Counted from the first letter of the stretch, positions 1-7,633 are shown. The stretch: DNA of 35,227 nucleotides from JBAWAP01 sp049589355 (GCA_049589355.1 JBAWAP010000382.1:1-35227); one strand, 5' to 3'. Program-made: numbers and translations. The notes: a model not told the origin generated them from the letters alone.

Positions 1-416
1 CCCTAGTCCAGCGGCCCTGGCAGTCCGTTGTGACCTTGGTCAAGTGCGTATTTCGCAGTTTTCAGTGCCGGTCGTCGCCGTTGGAGCAGCGGACTAGGGT
101 CCGCTGCGAGCAAAGCTGAGTAGATACCTATCTTTGATGATACAGCATCTTCGCCAGAATTGTCAAATGATGGAAATATGACAACGAATTCAGGGATTCA
201 TCGAATAGAATCACACCCTCAATCCACACATTTCAATGTGTGGTGTCCGCATGAACCGCAGCCCCTCTTGCTTTTGGGGCACTACACTTTGAAAAGTGTA
301 GTTTGCAAATGCCTCTCCTGTCAGGAGACGCCTGGGGAAGAGTGAGTCTGCAAAAGGGAGCTTCGTTTAATCCCCTCAATTCGCTGTCATATCTTCAAGC
401 ACTCCGCACTGACAAA

Positions 417-490
417 GACGGCCAATACGATTGGCCTGTTACCCTTTCGGACCGAAAGCCAGACGGCCAATGTGATTGGCCTGCTACCCC
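417..490. repeat. Tandem pair of a palindromic unit
   Basis: Two copies of a roughly 28-bp unit (GACGGCCAAT, three variable bases, ATTGGCCTG, one variable base, TACCC) start at 417 and 462, exactly 45 bp apart. The dyad arms GGCCAAT/ATTGGCC are conserved in both, while the three central bases differ (acg, gtg), which preserves pairing rather than sequence. A third dyad, CTTTCGG-a-CCGAAAG, sits between them. Exact spacing and arm conservation suggest binding sites or hairpins under selection, but no partner protein is evident. Confidence 0.7.
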
Positions 491-507
491 TTCTGAACAA
501 CCCAAGG

Positions 508-541
508 AAAAGAGCCCTCCCAAAGGTTTGAGGGCTCTTTT
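508..541 (-). terminator. Intrinsic terminator of the ECF transporter operon
   Basis: A perfect 12-bp stem AAAAGAGCCCTC/GAGGGCTCTTTT encloses a 10-nt loop. Read on the minus strand it follows the EcfT stop by about 30 bases and ends in TTTT. Because the arm also begins with AAAA, it can work in both directions. Confidence 0.8.
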
Positions 542-570
542 GGTATGTGCCGTTATGGGTATTAAGCGTG

Positions 571-1443
571 CTAGGAGCTTGCCCAGGCCAACGCCCAGTC
601 AGGCACCCACAGTCTGGAGCCGCCCAGGAGCGAGAAAATCACCGAGACGATGAGGAGCAACACTGCAAATGCCATCAGCACGTAGTCACGCCGCTGGTAG
701 CGCAACTGCTCCAGCCACGTGCGTCGGCCGATGCCAAACGCGCGCAAGTCCATCGCGTCTATGATGTCCTCGCTGCCGGCGATGGCATGGATTGTAACCG
801 GCACAATCAAAGGGGCCAGTTTGCGCACTTGCGTGATTAATCCACCTCGCAGCTTGTCAATCTCGTATCCGCGGGCACGCTGCGCGTCCAGAGTCAACTG
901 GAAATCGCGTCCTAAGGTGGGGATGAAGCGCATCGTTAGTTCCATTGCATAAGCAATCTTGTCCGGCAACCCCAACCCGTGGAAGGTGACGCCGTAGTGC
1001 GCTGGGTTCAAAGAGTAGGGGATCAGGATTGTCATGCTGGCGAGGCTGAACACCCGCACGAGTTGACTGAGCGCGTAGAAGGTACGCTCGACTGTAATGT
1101 TGAGCGTTGGCCGCCAATTGAAGATGGTGAAGGGCGCGCTTAGGCTGGTGATTAGATGTTCCTCGGTGTAAAGCTCCACCCCGCCACGGCCGGTTATGAA
1201 CGTCAGCAAGGAGAAGAAGACGATGAACCCGCCGATAAACAGCCAGGCGCGGTACATCTCGTGCCACTTGACCCCTGACGTGAAGACCACCACCAGGGCG
1301 ATGACGAGAAGGGGGATCAGAAAGCGCAGATCCCAGAAGAAGATAGAGGCGACCATAAAGCAGCCGTAGAAGATTATCCACGCGCGTGGGTCAAAGCTCT
1401 GGATGAGTGACTTTCGCTTGCGATAGCGCCACGTTACCAGCAT
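571..1443 (-). CDS. ecfT: ECF transporter T component (EcfT, transmembrane coupling protein)
   Basis: A 290-residue integral membrane protein that couples ATP hydrolysis by EcfA to toppling of the substrate-binding S component in energy-coupling-factor vitamin/metal importers. Hydrophobic segments lie near residues 22-55, 68-84, 125-142, 208-222 and 254-275. The two cytoplasmic coupling-helix motifs are visible: an Ala-Arg-Gly within DAQRARGYEID (190-192) and AMDLRAFG (230-237), the second being a variant of the usual Ala-Arg-Gly motif. Length is normal for the family. It is the last gene of a three-gene minus-strand operon, 57 bases after the S component, with GGTGGAG just upstream of the ATG, and is followed by a strong terminator. 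The family is clear; the transported substrate cannot be deduced from this subunit. Confidence 0.88.
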   Translation of the reverse strand: MLVTWRYRKRKSLIQSFDPRAWIIFYGCFMVASIFFWDLRFLIPLLVIALVVVFTSGVKWHEMYRAWLFIGGFIVFFSLLTFITGRGGVELYTEEHLITSLSAPFTIFNWRPTLNITVERTFYALSQLVRVFSLASMTILIPYSLNPAHYGVTFHGLGLPDKIAYAMELTMRFIPTLGRDFQLTLDAQRARGYEIDKLRGGLITQVRKLAPLIVPVTIHAIAGSEDIIDAMDLRAFGIGRRTWLEQLRYQRRDYVLMAFAVLLLIVSVIFSLLGGSRLWVPDWALAWASS

Positions 1444-1462
1444 TGCTCCACCTGATAGTTAT

Positions 1463-1495
1463 AGAAACCGGGTTTTTGGGGAAAACCCGGTTTCT
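1463..1495. repeat. Intercistronic 14-bp hairpin between S component and EcfT genes
   Basis: AGAAACCGGGTTTT (1463-1476) pairs perfectly with AAAACCCGGTTTCT (1482-1495) around TGGGG. It fills most of the 57-base gap between the S component and ecfT. The GAAACCGGGTTT core resembles highly iterated palindromes I recall from cyanobacterial genomes, so this may be a dispersed repeat copy that also acts as an mRNA stabiliser or partial attenuator. There is no T tract after the minus-strand stem, so a simple terminator is unlikely. Confidence 0.75.
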
Positions 1496-1500
1496 GGCTT

Positions 1501-2433
1501 TTACCGTCCAGCCTGCCGCTGGACGGCTGCGTAGGCCGCCACGAGGATAGGCACCAGGATGGCGGCGAAGATAAGGTTGGGCCCGGCTGCTGGCAAGAAC
1601 TCACCGACGATGGCCACGGCTGGAGAATAGCCGTTGATCCAGATATCGGATATGGCGGCGGAGCCAATGCCAATGAAGTTGCCCAACATGCTCCAGGTCA
1701 CCGCAGCCGCCACGTCAATGTTCTGGCCGAAGGCGAAGCGGACGATGAGCACCAGCACAAAGCCGATCACCACTGAAAGACCGGCGAACCAGGTTATGGT
1801 TGCGTCACCGAAGATGCCCGCATCCGGGTCGAAGAACATCATATTGGCCAAGCTGGGGTTCAGGAGCCAGAATACGGTCGCTATGGCGGCCAGCACGATG
1901 CTGATGATAAGCACCGTGTTAAGGCCCTTCTTCTTGTCGGCGAAGAGGAGCGCCATGCCGGCGATCATGCCGACCAACCCGTTGCCCACGCTCCACTGAG
2001 GTGAAAGGCCGAAGCCGGTCAGCGCGTCGCCAAACATGTTGCCCACCGCGCCAGTGAACAAACCCACCGTCGGCCCAAAGGCATAGCCGAAGAACATCGG
2101 GATAGCGATGGCTGGCCGGAGCGCGACCTGGCTGACTGAGGGTACGGCGAAGACAGTGCCATTAAAGAGGTAGGAGAACACGGCGTACAGTGCCGCACCG
2201 ATGGCCATGTACACTACCTGGCGCGTGCCCACGTCCCACGCCCCGCTGCTGCGTGTGAGCAAGTAGACGACGAAGACGATGACGAGGCCGATGCCCACGA
2301 ATACGAAGCGCAGCAAGGCTGTTTCGTCCAATTTGAGGTTCTCGTTTATCGCCCCCCCGATCCACACGACGAGCAAGAAGATGATCAGGACGGCGACGAG
2401 TGCGACGATCACTGAAAGCAATCTGCGGTCCAT
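1501..2433 (-). CDS. ECF transporter S component, substrate unknown
   Basis: A 310-residue membrane protein, larger than the usual 170-220 residue S component because of two extra N-terminal hydrophobic segments (residues about 5-28 and 41-60) and a further pair of segments in the middle. The recognisable S-component core starts near residue 75 (GTRQVVYMAIGAALYAVFSY) and contains the ligand-side region LRPAIAIPMFFGYAFGPTVG followed by GAVGNMFGDALTGFG, typical of the riboflavin/folate-type ECF S family. It would bind a vitamin or related micronutrient at the outer face and hand it to the EcfA-EcfT module encoded next to it. ATG start with AGGAGGA upstream. I see no known riboswitch that would name the substrate. 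Confidence 0.82.
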   Translation of the reverse strand: MDRRLLSVIVALVAVLIIFLLVVWIGGAINENLKLDETALLRFVFVGIGLVIVFVVYLLTRSSGAWDVGTRQVVYMAIGAALYAVFSYLFNGTVFAVPSVSQVALRPAIAIPMFFGYAFGPTVGLFTGAVGNMFGDALTGFGLSPQWSVGNGLVGMIAGMALLFADKKKGLNTVLIISIVLAAIATVFWLLNPSLANMMFFDPDAGIFGDATITWFAGLSVVIGFVLVLIVRFAFGQNIDVAAAVTWSMLGNFIGIGSAAISDIWINGYSPAVAIVGEFLPAAGPNLIFAAILVPILVAAYAAVQRQAGR

Positions 2434-2490
2434 TTGATTCCTCCTTTAGTTATGGTCTTACAGTTGTAACCGTTCAAGAGAGTGGCGAGA

Positions 2491-2581
2491 CTCCTCCCCA
2501 TCGCAGGGGGAGGCCGGGTGGGGCTGGATCCTGCGATACAGAAGGCCCACCCTCCCCTAGCCCCTCCCTCCGAGGGAGGGG
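2491..2581. repeat. GC-rich dispersed-repeat-like palindromic element
   Basis: Between the S component and ATPase genes lie two GC-rich dyads: CCTCCCC/GGGGAGG (2493-2513) and CCCCTCCCT/AGGGAGGGG (2561-2569 with 2573-2581). The inner sequences GGGTGGG and CCCACCC are also complementary. This purine/pyrimidine-rich layout looks like small mobile or dispersed repeats common between genes in Chloroflexota and cyanobacteria (recalled, not searched). It splits the ecf operon with a gap of about 237 bases. Confidence 0.6.
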
Positions 2582-2670
2582 AAATGCGCTACTCGCTGGA
2601 CGCTTACTTTAGTTTTCTGGCCGTTAGGATAAAAGTCGTCCCGATTTACTTCATAGGCACCTCCTTTCTG

Positions 2671-4290
2671 TCACACGTGCGCCAACAGCTCAGCCCGCAT
2701 GAAGCGCCCTGTCTGGGGCAGGAATTCCAGGTTGGCCGCCAGGAGAGAAGTGGGCACAATGTGGCAGCGTTCCAACAGGTCGTACTGGGCCAGCACCTCC
2801 TGGGGCGGCCCGTCGGCGGCGATGCACCCCTCGTGGACCAGTATCACGCGGTTGGCGTAGCAGACCGCCAAATCTATGTCGTGGGTGATGAACAGAATGG
2901 CCTCGAAGTTCGGTAACTGCAAGATGGCGTCTATGAAAGCCATGTAGTTCTTGTAGTCCTGGCCTGCTGTAGGCTCATCCATCACCAGGACACGCGAGCG
3001 CATGGACATGATGGCCGCAATGCTGACCCGCTTCTGCTGGCCGAAGCTGAGGGCCAGGGGTGGGTACTCTTCCAGCCCGCTGAGGTTTAGGATTCGCACG
3101 GCTTCGGCCACCCCCTGGTCAATGGTGGCCTTGTCGTAGCCCAGGTTCTTAGGCCCGAAGGCCAGCTCCGCCCGCACCGTGGGGGCGAAGAGCATGTGGC
3201 TGGGGCTCTGAAAGACGTAGCCCAGGGTCTTGGCGATCTCGGCCACGCTCAGCTCGTGCGTGTCCACCCCTTTCACCAGCACGCGCCCCTCCTTGGGCTT
3301 CAGCAGGCCGATGGCATGTTTGACTAAGGTGGTCTTGCCTGCCCCGTTAGGACCCAGGACGGCGATGATGTCGCCGCGGTTGATGGTCAGGTTGATGTCG
3401 TGGAGGACTAGTGGCCCATCCTCATAGGCAAAGCTCACCTCCTCGAACCCCACCAAAGGTGCGCCGGCCTCCTTCGTTTGGGTTAAAAGAGATGGCACAT
3501 AGGCAGGAGCCGGATCGTGGCGGGCCTTGACGATGATCATCGGTGCTGGCAGCTTGACCTCGCGATAGTCTACCGCCTGTTCGAGGCCGGCCGTCGGCCC
3601 AAGGTAGTGCATTTGACCATCCACCAGAAACAGGGCCTTTTCTGGCCTAATCTTCAGTATATCTTCGACCCGGTGCTCGACGATGAATATGGCCCTGCCC
3701 TCGTCGGCCAGGCGGCGGATGAGACGCAGGGCCTCTTGGGCGCTGGCGGGGTCGAGGCTGGCCAAGGGCTCATCCAGGAGGAGGATGGAGGGTTGCATGG
3801 CCAGTATGCCGGCCAGGGCCACCTTCTGTTTCTCGCCGCCAGAGAGGTAAAAAGTCTCGCGACGCCGCAGATGGTTGATGCCCAGGTAGTCGAGGGTTTC
3901 ATCAACCCGAGCGGTGATTTTCGCCGGCGGCAAGCCCAGGTTCTCCAGCCCAAAGGCCACCTCGTTGACGACGCGGCTGCCCAGGATCTGGCGCTCAGGG
4001 TCCTGCAACACCGTGCCCACGATTTGGGAGATGGCCGCCAGAGGCTGATCGCTCGTCTCTTCCCCGTGGAGCAAGACCCGCCCCTCCAATTTCCCCTTGT
4101 AGCTGTGGGGGATGAGGCCGTTGATGCAGCGAATCAGGGTAGTCTTGCCGCAGCCACTGGCTCCGGCCACCAGCATGATCTGCCCTGCCTCCAGTTCAAA
4201 GGAGATGTCGCGCAGGGCATAATCAGGCCGATCGCGATATTTGAAAGATAGCTGCTCCACGATTAGAGCAGGAGCGCTTTTTTCGCCCAA
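2671..4290 (-). CDS. ecfA: ECF transporter fused double ATPase (EcfA1-EcfA2)
   Basis: A 539-residue protein with two complete ABC ATPase domains in one chain; many organisms encode these as separate EcfA and EcfA' subunits. First domain: Walker A GASGCGKTT (43-51), signature LSGGE (149-153), Walker B ILLLDEP (169-175), switch His in IVEHR. Second domain: Walker A GPNGAGKTT (313-321), signature LSFGQ (414-418), Walker B VLVMDEP (434-440), switch His in ITHD. All catalytic motifs look intact in both halves. The domains hydrolyse ATP on the inner membrane face to drive the neighbouring EcfT/S component. The start is a TTG preceded by AAAGGTG. It is the first gene of the operon, with a consensus-like promoter upstream. 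Confidence 0.93.
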   Translation of the reverse strand: MGEKSAPALIVEQLSFKYRDRPDYALRDISFELEAGQIMLVAGASGCGKTTLIRCINGLIPHSYKGKLEGRVLLHGEETSDQPLAAISQIVGTVLQDPERQILGSRVVNEVAFGLENLGLPPAKITARVDETLDYLGINHLRRRETFYLSGGEKQKVALAGILAMQPSILLLDEPLASLDPASAQEALRLIRRLADEGRAIFIVEHRVEDILKIRPEKALFLVDGQMHYLGPTAGLEQAVDYREVKLPAPMIIVKARHDPAPAYVPSLLTQTKEAGAPLVGFEEVSFAYEDGPLVLHDINLTINRGDIIAVLGPNGAGKTTLVKHAIGLLKPKEGRVLVKGVDTHELSVAEIAKTLGYVFQSPSHMLFAPTVRAELAFGPKNLGYDKATIDQGVAEAVRILNLSGLEEYPPLALSFGQQKRVSIAAIMSMRSRVLVMDEPTAGQDYKNYMAFIDAILQLPNFEAILFITHDIDLAVCYANRVILVHEGCIAADGPPQEVLAQYDLLERCHIVPTSLLAANLEFLPQTGRFMRAELLAHV

Positions 4291-4361
4291 GTGTCACCTT
4301 TCCCCAAATAGATAACCCTGTGGGAGGATGGAAGTTGCGTGTGCTTTCCCTTTTGAAAGTA

Positions 4362-4409
4362 AGTTTATCACGGCAAGGGCCACATGTCAAAACCACTGTG
4401 GTGAACCAC
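4362..4409 (-). promoter_or_regulatory. Promoter and overlapping dyads upstream of the ecf operon
   Basis: On the minus strand TTGACA (4385-4390) and TAAACT (4362-4367) are separated by 17 bases. Just upstream of the -35 are two interleaved dyads, CCAC-t-GTGG (4393-4401) and GTGGT-ga-ACCAC (4398-4409), a plausible operator for a vitamin or metal repressor. The leader between promoter and start is about 65 bases, too short for most known vitamin riboswitches. Confidence 0.6.
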
Positions 4410-4479
4410 GAGCTAGGAAGGTTTATTCGCCTGACCTACATTGTTGTCCTCAAGCCTTTCCCTTTTACCCAGCCTGTAG

Positions 4480-4505
4480 TATAATATGCTGGCACAGAGG
4501 AGGTA
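4480..4505 (+). promoter_or_regulatory. -10 box and ribosome binding site before the CorA fragment
   Basis: TATAAT at 4480-4485 is followed by GAGGAGG just before the ATG at 4509. The -35 region is poor. The signals remain intact even though the gene they serve is truncated. Confidence 0.5.
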
Positions 4506-4508
4506 GCC

Positions 4509-4853
4509 ATGAACATCGAAACCGGCGCCTATGGAAAAGTGACTTGGACCAACATCGAAAGGCCAACGCCAGAGGATATTGAGGTGCTGCACCGCAGCTA
4601 CAATTTCCACCCTTTGGATCTGGAGGGCTGCCTGAGCAAGATTGAGCGGCCCAAGATTAACGAGTATGAGGACTACTTATTTATTGTTATAAATTTTCCG
4701 GTTTATGACCCCGACCAACGCATAAGCCGATCCAGCCAAGTTCATTTCTTTATCGGGTCTGGTTACCTAGTCACGGTTCACGATGGCATCCTGAACCCGA
4801 TCCATCAATTGTTTGACGACTGTCAGCGCCATGAGCATCGGGGCTGGTTGTAG
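4509..4853 (+). pseudogene. CorA-type Mg2+ transporter, N-terminal fragment only
   Basis: A 114-residue ORF matching the start of the CorA/MIT cytoplasmic domain: a first beta-strand segment, then PTPEDIEVLHRSYNFHPLDLEGCL, an acidic LFIVINFPVYDP segment and YLVTVHDG. Full CorA proteins are about 310 residues and end in two membrane helices with a Gly-Met-Asn motif; here the reading frame stops after the local sequence HEHRGWL, and neither the long helix nor the membrane part occurs in the 32 bases before rsmG. The promoter, ribosome binding site and start codon are intact. I read it as a 3' deletion remnant; a stand-alone soluble domain protein is the alternative. Confidence 0.75.
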
Positions 4854-4885
4854 TCTTGTCTTAACCCTCCTACTTTTCAAAGCCG

Positions 4886-5665
4886 ATGAACTTGTTGTCT
4901 GAGAGCGCCCGCCATTTGGGCTTAAAGCTGAACGAAGAGCACTTCAGGGCGTTCGAAATCTACTATAGGGAACTGGTGGCCTGGAACGAGAAGTTCAACC
5001 TGACCGCTATCACCGACTACGATCAGGTTCAGATCAAACACTTCCTCGATTCCCTCACTTGCCTGTTGGCCGACGAGGGCTTGACCAGGGCCATTTGTCA
5101 ACAGCCGGGGGTGAAGACCATTGACGTGGGAGCTGGGGCAGGTTTTCCTGGTCTACCTCTCAAGATCGTTTGTCCTGGCTTGCAGTTGACACTGTTAGAG
5201 GCTACCGGCAAGAAGGTCGGCTTTTTGGAGCACATCGTAAGCCGCTTAGAGCTAGCGGGCGTAAAGGTCATCAAGGGGCGAGCGGAGGAGTGGGGTCGGG
5301 ACGCAGGCCACCGCGAAGGCTACGACCTGGCCCTGGCCAGAGCGGTGGCCGAACTGCCGGTCCTGGTGGAATACGCCTTGCCCTTCTGCCGACTAGGCGG
5401 CCTTTTCGTGGCCCAGAAGGGGGCCGAGGGTGATGCTGAGGCGAGGGCAGCCGAAGGGGCCATAGCCACGCTTGGAGGCACCTTGCGCCGCATTGTGTCC
5501 TTGGAACTGCCAGGTCTGGCCGAGCCCCGTTCTCTGGTAGTCATCGAAAAGATAGCCCCCACGCCCGAGAAATACCCCCGTCGCCCAGGCATCCCCAGCA
5601 AGCGCCCCCTCAAGTCGCAAAGGAACAAAGTCGCAAGGTCGCAGAGTAACAGGGCAGATCAATAG
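4886..5665 (+). CDS. rsmG: 16S rRNA (guanine(527)-N7)-methyltransferase RsmG (GidB)
   Basis: A 259-residue SAM-dependent enzyme that methylates N7 of G527 in 16S rRNA; loss commonly gives low-level streptomycin resistance. The conserved amino-terminal ELVAWNEKFNLTAIT block (residues 30-43), HFLDSL, and the SAM-binding motif IDVGAGAGFPGLPLKI (79-94) are present, as is the C-terminal KYPRRPGIPSKRPL. The last 17 residues are encoded by reiterated AAGTCGCAA/GGTCGCA sequence and look like read-through into a simple repeat, not family sequence. The gene is often near gidA/parAB and the origin, agreeing with recF, dnaN and parS here. No strong ribosome binding site precedes the ATG. Confidence 0.95.
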   Translation: MNLLSESARHLGLKLNEEHFRAFEIYYRELVAWNEKFNLTAITDYDQVQIKHFLDSLTCLLADEGLTRAICQQPGVKTIDVGAGAGFPGLPLKIVCPGLQLTLLEATGKKVGFLEHIVSRLELAGVKVIKGRAEEWGRDAGHREGYDLALARAVAELPVLVEYALPFCRLGGLFVAQKGAEGDAEARAAEGAIATLGGTLRRIVSLELPGLAEPRSLVVIEKIAPTPEKYPRRPGIPSKRPLKSQRNKVARSQSNRADQ

Positions 5666-5688
5666 CAAACAATCGGCACTTTGCTCCC

Positions 5689-6933
5689 CTACCCTGCTCC
5701 CTTGCTCCCCTGCTCCTCTGCTCCCTTGGCTATTTCCTCAATTCTCCCCTCTTGTACCCTCAGTAGAGTGGCTTGATCCAGAAAGTCGGGGCTGTAAGCG
5801 TTCCAATGGGTGGTGGTAAGGATGGCCTGTTGGCTACAATTTATCGCCCTCATCAAATAGTGGCGTCGAGCCTCATCTAACTCCGACATGACTTCGTCTA
5901 AGAGCATTATGGGCTGTTCACCCGTCTCCTCAGCTAGTAGCTTCGCCTCAGCCAGTTTCAGAGCCAAGACGACAGTGCGCTGTTGACCACGGGAGCCGTA
6001 GATTCTCATATCTACGCCACCGGCTAAAAAGCGCAGATCGTCGCGGTGGGGGCCGATCAGTGACATGCCCCGCTGAATCTCTTCGCCGGTTATCTCTCGC
6101 AACTGCTCTAGGAAAGACTCCGTGAGACTGGATACCGAATACCGAATACCGGATCTCATCTCCGAGTCAAGCCCCAAGGGTATTTGGTAGAGTGTTTCGG
6201 GCATCCTGATGCTCGGCTCGTAGCGCAGAGATAGATGCTCGTCTTGGCCTGTTAGCTCCAGGTGGATGGCCTTGGCCAGCTCCTCCAGCTCAGCTATCAC
6301 CTCCTGTCGGCGGGCGACCAGGTAGGCCCCGTCTTCGGCTAGCTTCTGATCCCAGAAACGGAGTTGATCGAGGTTGCCTCGGCGCTCTTGCAACTGGCGC
6401 AGGAGGTGGTTGCGTTGAGTCAAGACGCGACCATATCGTCGGAGGGTGCGACAGTAAAGAGAATCGAACTGGCAGATGGTAGTGTCAAGATAACGTCGTC
6501 GCCCGCTGGGTGATCCGGCAACCAAGTCAATATCCTGGGGCAGAAAGAGGACCACGTTGAGGTGGCCGATGAGGTCCAGGACACGCTTGGGTACGCCGTT
6601 GATGCGAATATGCTTCTTGAGGCCGTAGCCGTCAGCCTCGGAAGCCAGCTCCTTGAGCAAGGTGATCTCAAGGCGCTGCAAGGCTACGTCCTTCTGCATC
6701 TGGCCTACCAGGCGAGCGAAGGGTAATTCCTCTTCCTCAGTTAGCCAGTTGATGAGCTCTCGGTCGGCCGTCGCGTAAGGCGAGTGCGCTGTGGCCAGGT
6801 AGTAGATAGCTTCAAGGAGGTTGGTCTTTCCCTGGGCGTTCTCACCCTGGACGAGGGTGATGCCAGGGGAGAGATCTAGCTCCAGGCGAACGTAGTTCCT
6901 GAAATTGGCGAGGGAGAGATGCTTGAGATACAC
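5689..6933 (-). CDS. recF: DNA replication and repair protein RecF
   Basis: An SMC-like ATPase that with RecO/RecR loads RecA at single-strand gaps. From the GTG at 6933 (preceded by GGTGGAG) the product is 414 residues: FRNY near residue 11, Walker A GENAQGKTN (30-38), IGPHRDD, the QQRTVVLALKLAEA signature region, and Walker B/D-loop IMLLDEVMSELD. The frame extends upstream to 7023, but the additional 30 residues lack family resemblance, so the GTG is preferred. Two oddities: a short insertion (IRYSVSS) encoded by three heptamers of ATACCGA at 6132-6150, and a Gly/Glu/Ala-rich tail encoded by iterated GCTCC-type repeat sequence. It sits convergent to rsmG. Confidence 0.93.
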   Translation of the reverse strand: MYLKHLSLANFRNYVRLELDLSPGITLVQGENAQGKTNLLEAIYYLATAHSPYATADRELINWLTEEEELPFARLVGQMQKDVALQRLEITLLKELASEADGYGLKKHIRINGVPKRVLDLIGHLNVVLFLPQDIDLVAGSPSGRRRYLDTTICQFDSLYCRTLRRYGRVLTQRNHLLRQLQERRGNLDQLRFWDQKLAEDGAYLVARRQEVIAELEELAKAIHLELTGQDEHLSLRYEPSIRMPETLYQIPLGLDSEMRSGIRYSVSSLTESFLEQLREITGEEIQRGMSLIGPHRDDLRFLAGGVDMRIYGSRGQQRTVVLALKLAEAKLLAEETGEQPIMLLDEVMSELDEARRHYLMRAINCSQQAILTTTHWNAYSPDFLDQATLLRVQEGRIEEIAKGAEEQGSKGAG

Positions 6934-7033
6934 TTCGTGCTCCACCGCAAAGGTGATGAAACGCCCTCGGAGCTTGGTCAGCGCGAGGGCGTTTGACTTC
7001 ATAATACTCGCTTTATTTGACACAGCCAGCTAT

Positions 7034-7384
7034 TCAGTCACGCGGTTCAATGAGTAGCCGGATGCCATCCAGGATTTGACGAACACGCTGACGAGAGAGT
7101 GTGCCAATCTTCTCAACCAGGTCTCGTTTGTCCACGGTGAATATCTGGGAGACATTCACCACACTCTGTTTAGGTAGATCTGCCTCCCCCTTTTCTAACA
7201 GCACATTCCCTGGAGCCCGAGCGCGTTTGAGATTGGAGGTAAGCGCGCACACCACTACAGTATTGATGCGACTACGATTGAAGACATTGTTTTGGATGAC
7301 AACATGAGGATGCCGATAGCCCGGTTCTGACCCAGATGGCTCGCCCAAATCAACCCAGAATACATCTCCTTGGTTGATTACCAT
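7034..7384 (-). CDS. MazF/PemK-type mRNA interferase toxin
   Basis: A 116-residue protein with the CcdB/PemK/MazF fold signature: INQGDVFWVDLGEPSGSEPGYRHPHVVIQNNVFN at the N terminus (the beta1 Gly-Asp, the loop, then the ArgHisPro-ValVal strand), the central TVVVCALTSN strand, SVVNVSQIFTVDKRDL, and the C-terminal helix. Such enzymes cut single-stranded RNA at short motifs and stop growth until neutralised. Its ATG overlaps the end of the antitoxin gene by seven bases. The pair lies between dnaN and recF. Specificity cannot be predicted from sequence. Confidence 0.92.
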   Translation of the reverse strand: MVINQGDVFWVDLGEPSGSEPGYRHPHVVIQNNVFNRSRINTVVVCALTSNLKRARAPGNVLLEKGEADLPKQSVVNVSQIFTVDKRDLVEKIGTLSRQRVRQILDGIRLLIEPRD

Positions 7385-7632
7385 TGCCCCTCCACCAACT
7401 GTCTGTGCCGCTGGCGCATTCTGCCACGCAGGGCTTGCTCGTCCGAATCCGGCACATCATCGTAAGCCTCGTTGAGAGCTTCAAGCAGCCTGCGATTCTC
7501 GTGACGCTGGATGAATTCCTCAATGGCCAGCACAAACAAGCGGCTCCGGGAGACCTGCAATTCTTGAGCCAAGTTGTTAACTTGTTCAAAGAGAGACTCT
7601 TGCAGGGAAATGGCGGTCTTCACATTGGCCAT
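7378..7632 (-). CDS. Ribbon-helix-helix antitoxin of the MazEF-like pair
   Basis: An 84-residue acidic protein. The first 45 residues (KTAISLQESLFEQVNNLAQELQVSRSRLFVLAIEEFI) follow the ribbon-helix-helix pattern: a beta strand, helix A, then helix B beginning SRSRLFVLAIEEF. The C-terminal part (ALNEAYDDVPDSDEQALRGRMRQRH) is the usual disordered toxin-binding tail. It would bind both its own operator and the MazF-type toxin. ATG with ACCTCC (GGAGGT on the coding strand) seven bases upstream, and a strong promoter with an inverted repeat in front. Confidence 0.9.
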   Translation of the reverse strand: MANVKTAISLQESLFEQVNNLAQELQVSRSRLFVLAIEEFIQRHENRRLLEALNEAYDDVPDSDEQALRGRMRQRHRQLVEGQW

Positions 7633-7633
7633 A

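Larger units (their letters stand above)
86..541. repeat. Dense array of perfect inverted repeats in non-coding DNA
   Basis: The first 570 bases hold no convincing gene, but a series of short perfect dyads: GCAGCGGAC/GTCCGCTGC (86-107), CCACACATT/AATGTGTGG with a 2-nt centre (224-243), GCCCC/GGGGC (261-280), ACTACACTTT/AAAGTGTAGT with a 2-nt centre (281-302), TCTCCTG/CAGGAGA with a 1-nt centre (314-328), GGCCAAT/ATTGGCC (420-436), CTTTCGG/CCGAAAG (444-458), GGCCAAT/ATTGGCC (465-481) and a terminator dyad (508-541). The first nine bases, CCCTAGTCC, are also complementary to 91-99. All positions were read directly. Function is unknown: candidates are REP-like elements, a structured RNA, or stacked terminators. 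Short ORFs overlapping this stretch lack family resemblance and ribosome binding sites. Confidence 0.75.

Noticed and set aside
160..840. Several plus-strand ORFs of 60-116 codons at the left edge
   Set aside because: They cross the palindrome array or lie antisense to ecfT, have no ribosome binding site and show no protein-family pattern.
4291..4361. Riboswitch in the leader of the ecf operon
   Set aside because: The leader is about 65-70 bases, and no FMN, TPP, cobalamin or folate-type core could be recognised.
5393..5668. Minus-strand ORFs antisense to rsmG
   Set aside because: Shadows of the rsmG reading frame with no start signals.
6934..7023. Upstream start of RecF at 7023
   Set aside because: The extra 30 residues are not RecF-like, and the GTG at 6933 has a Shine-Dalgarno and aligns with the usual start of the family.
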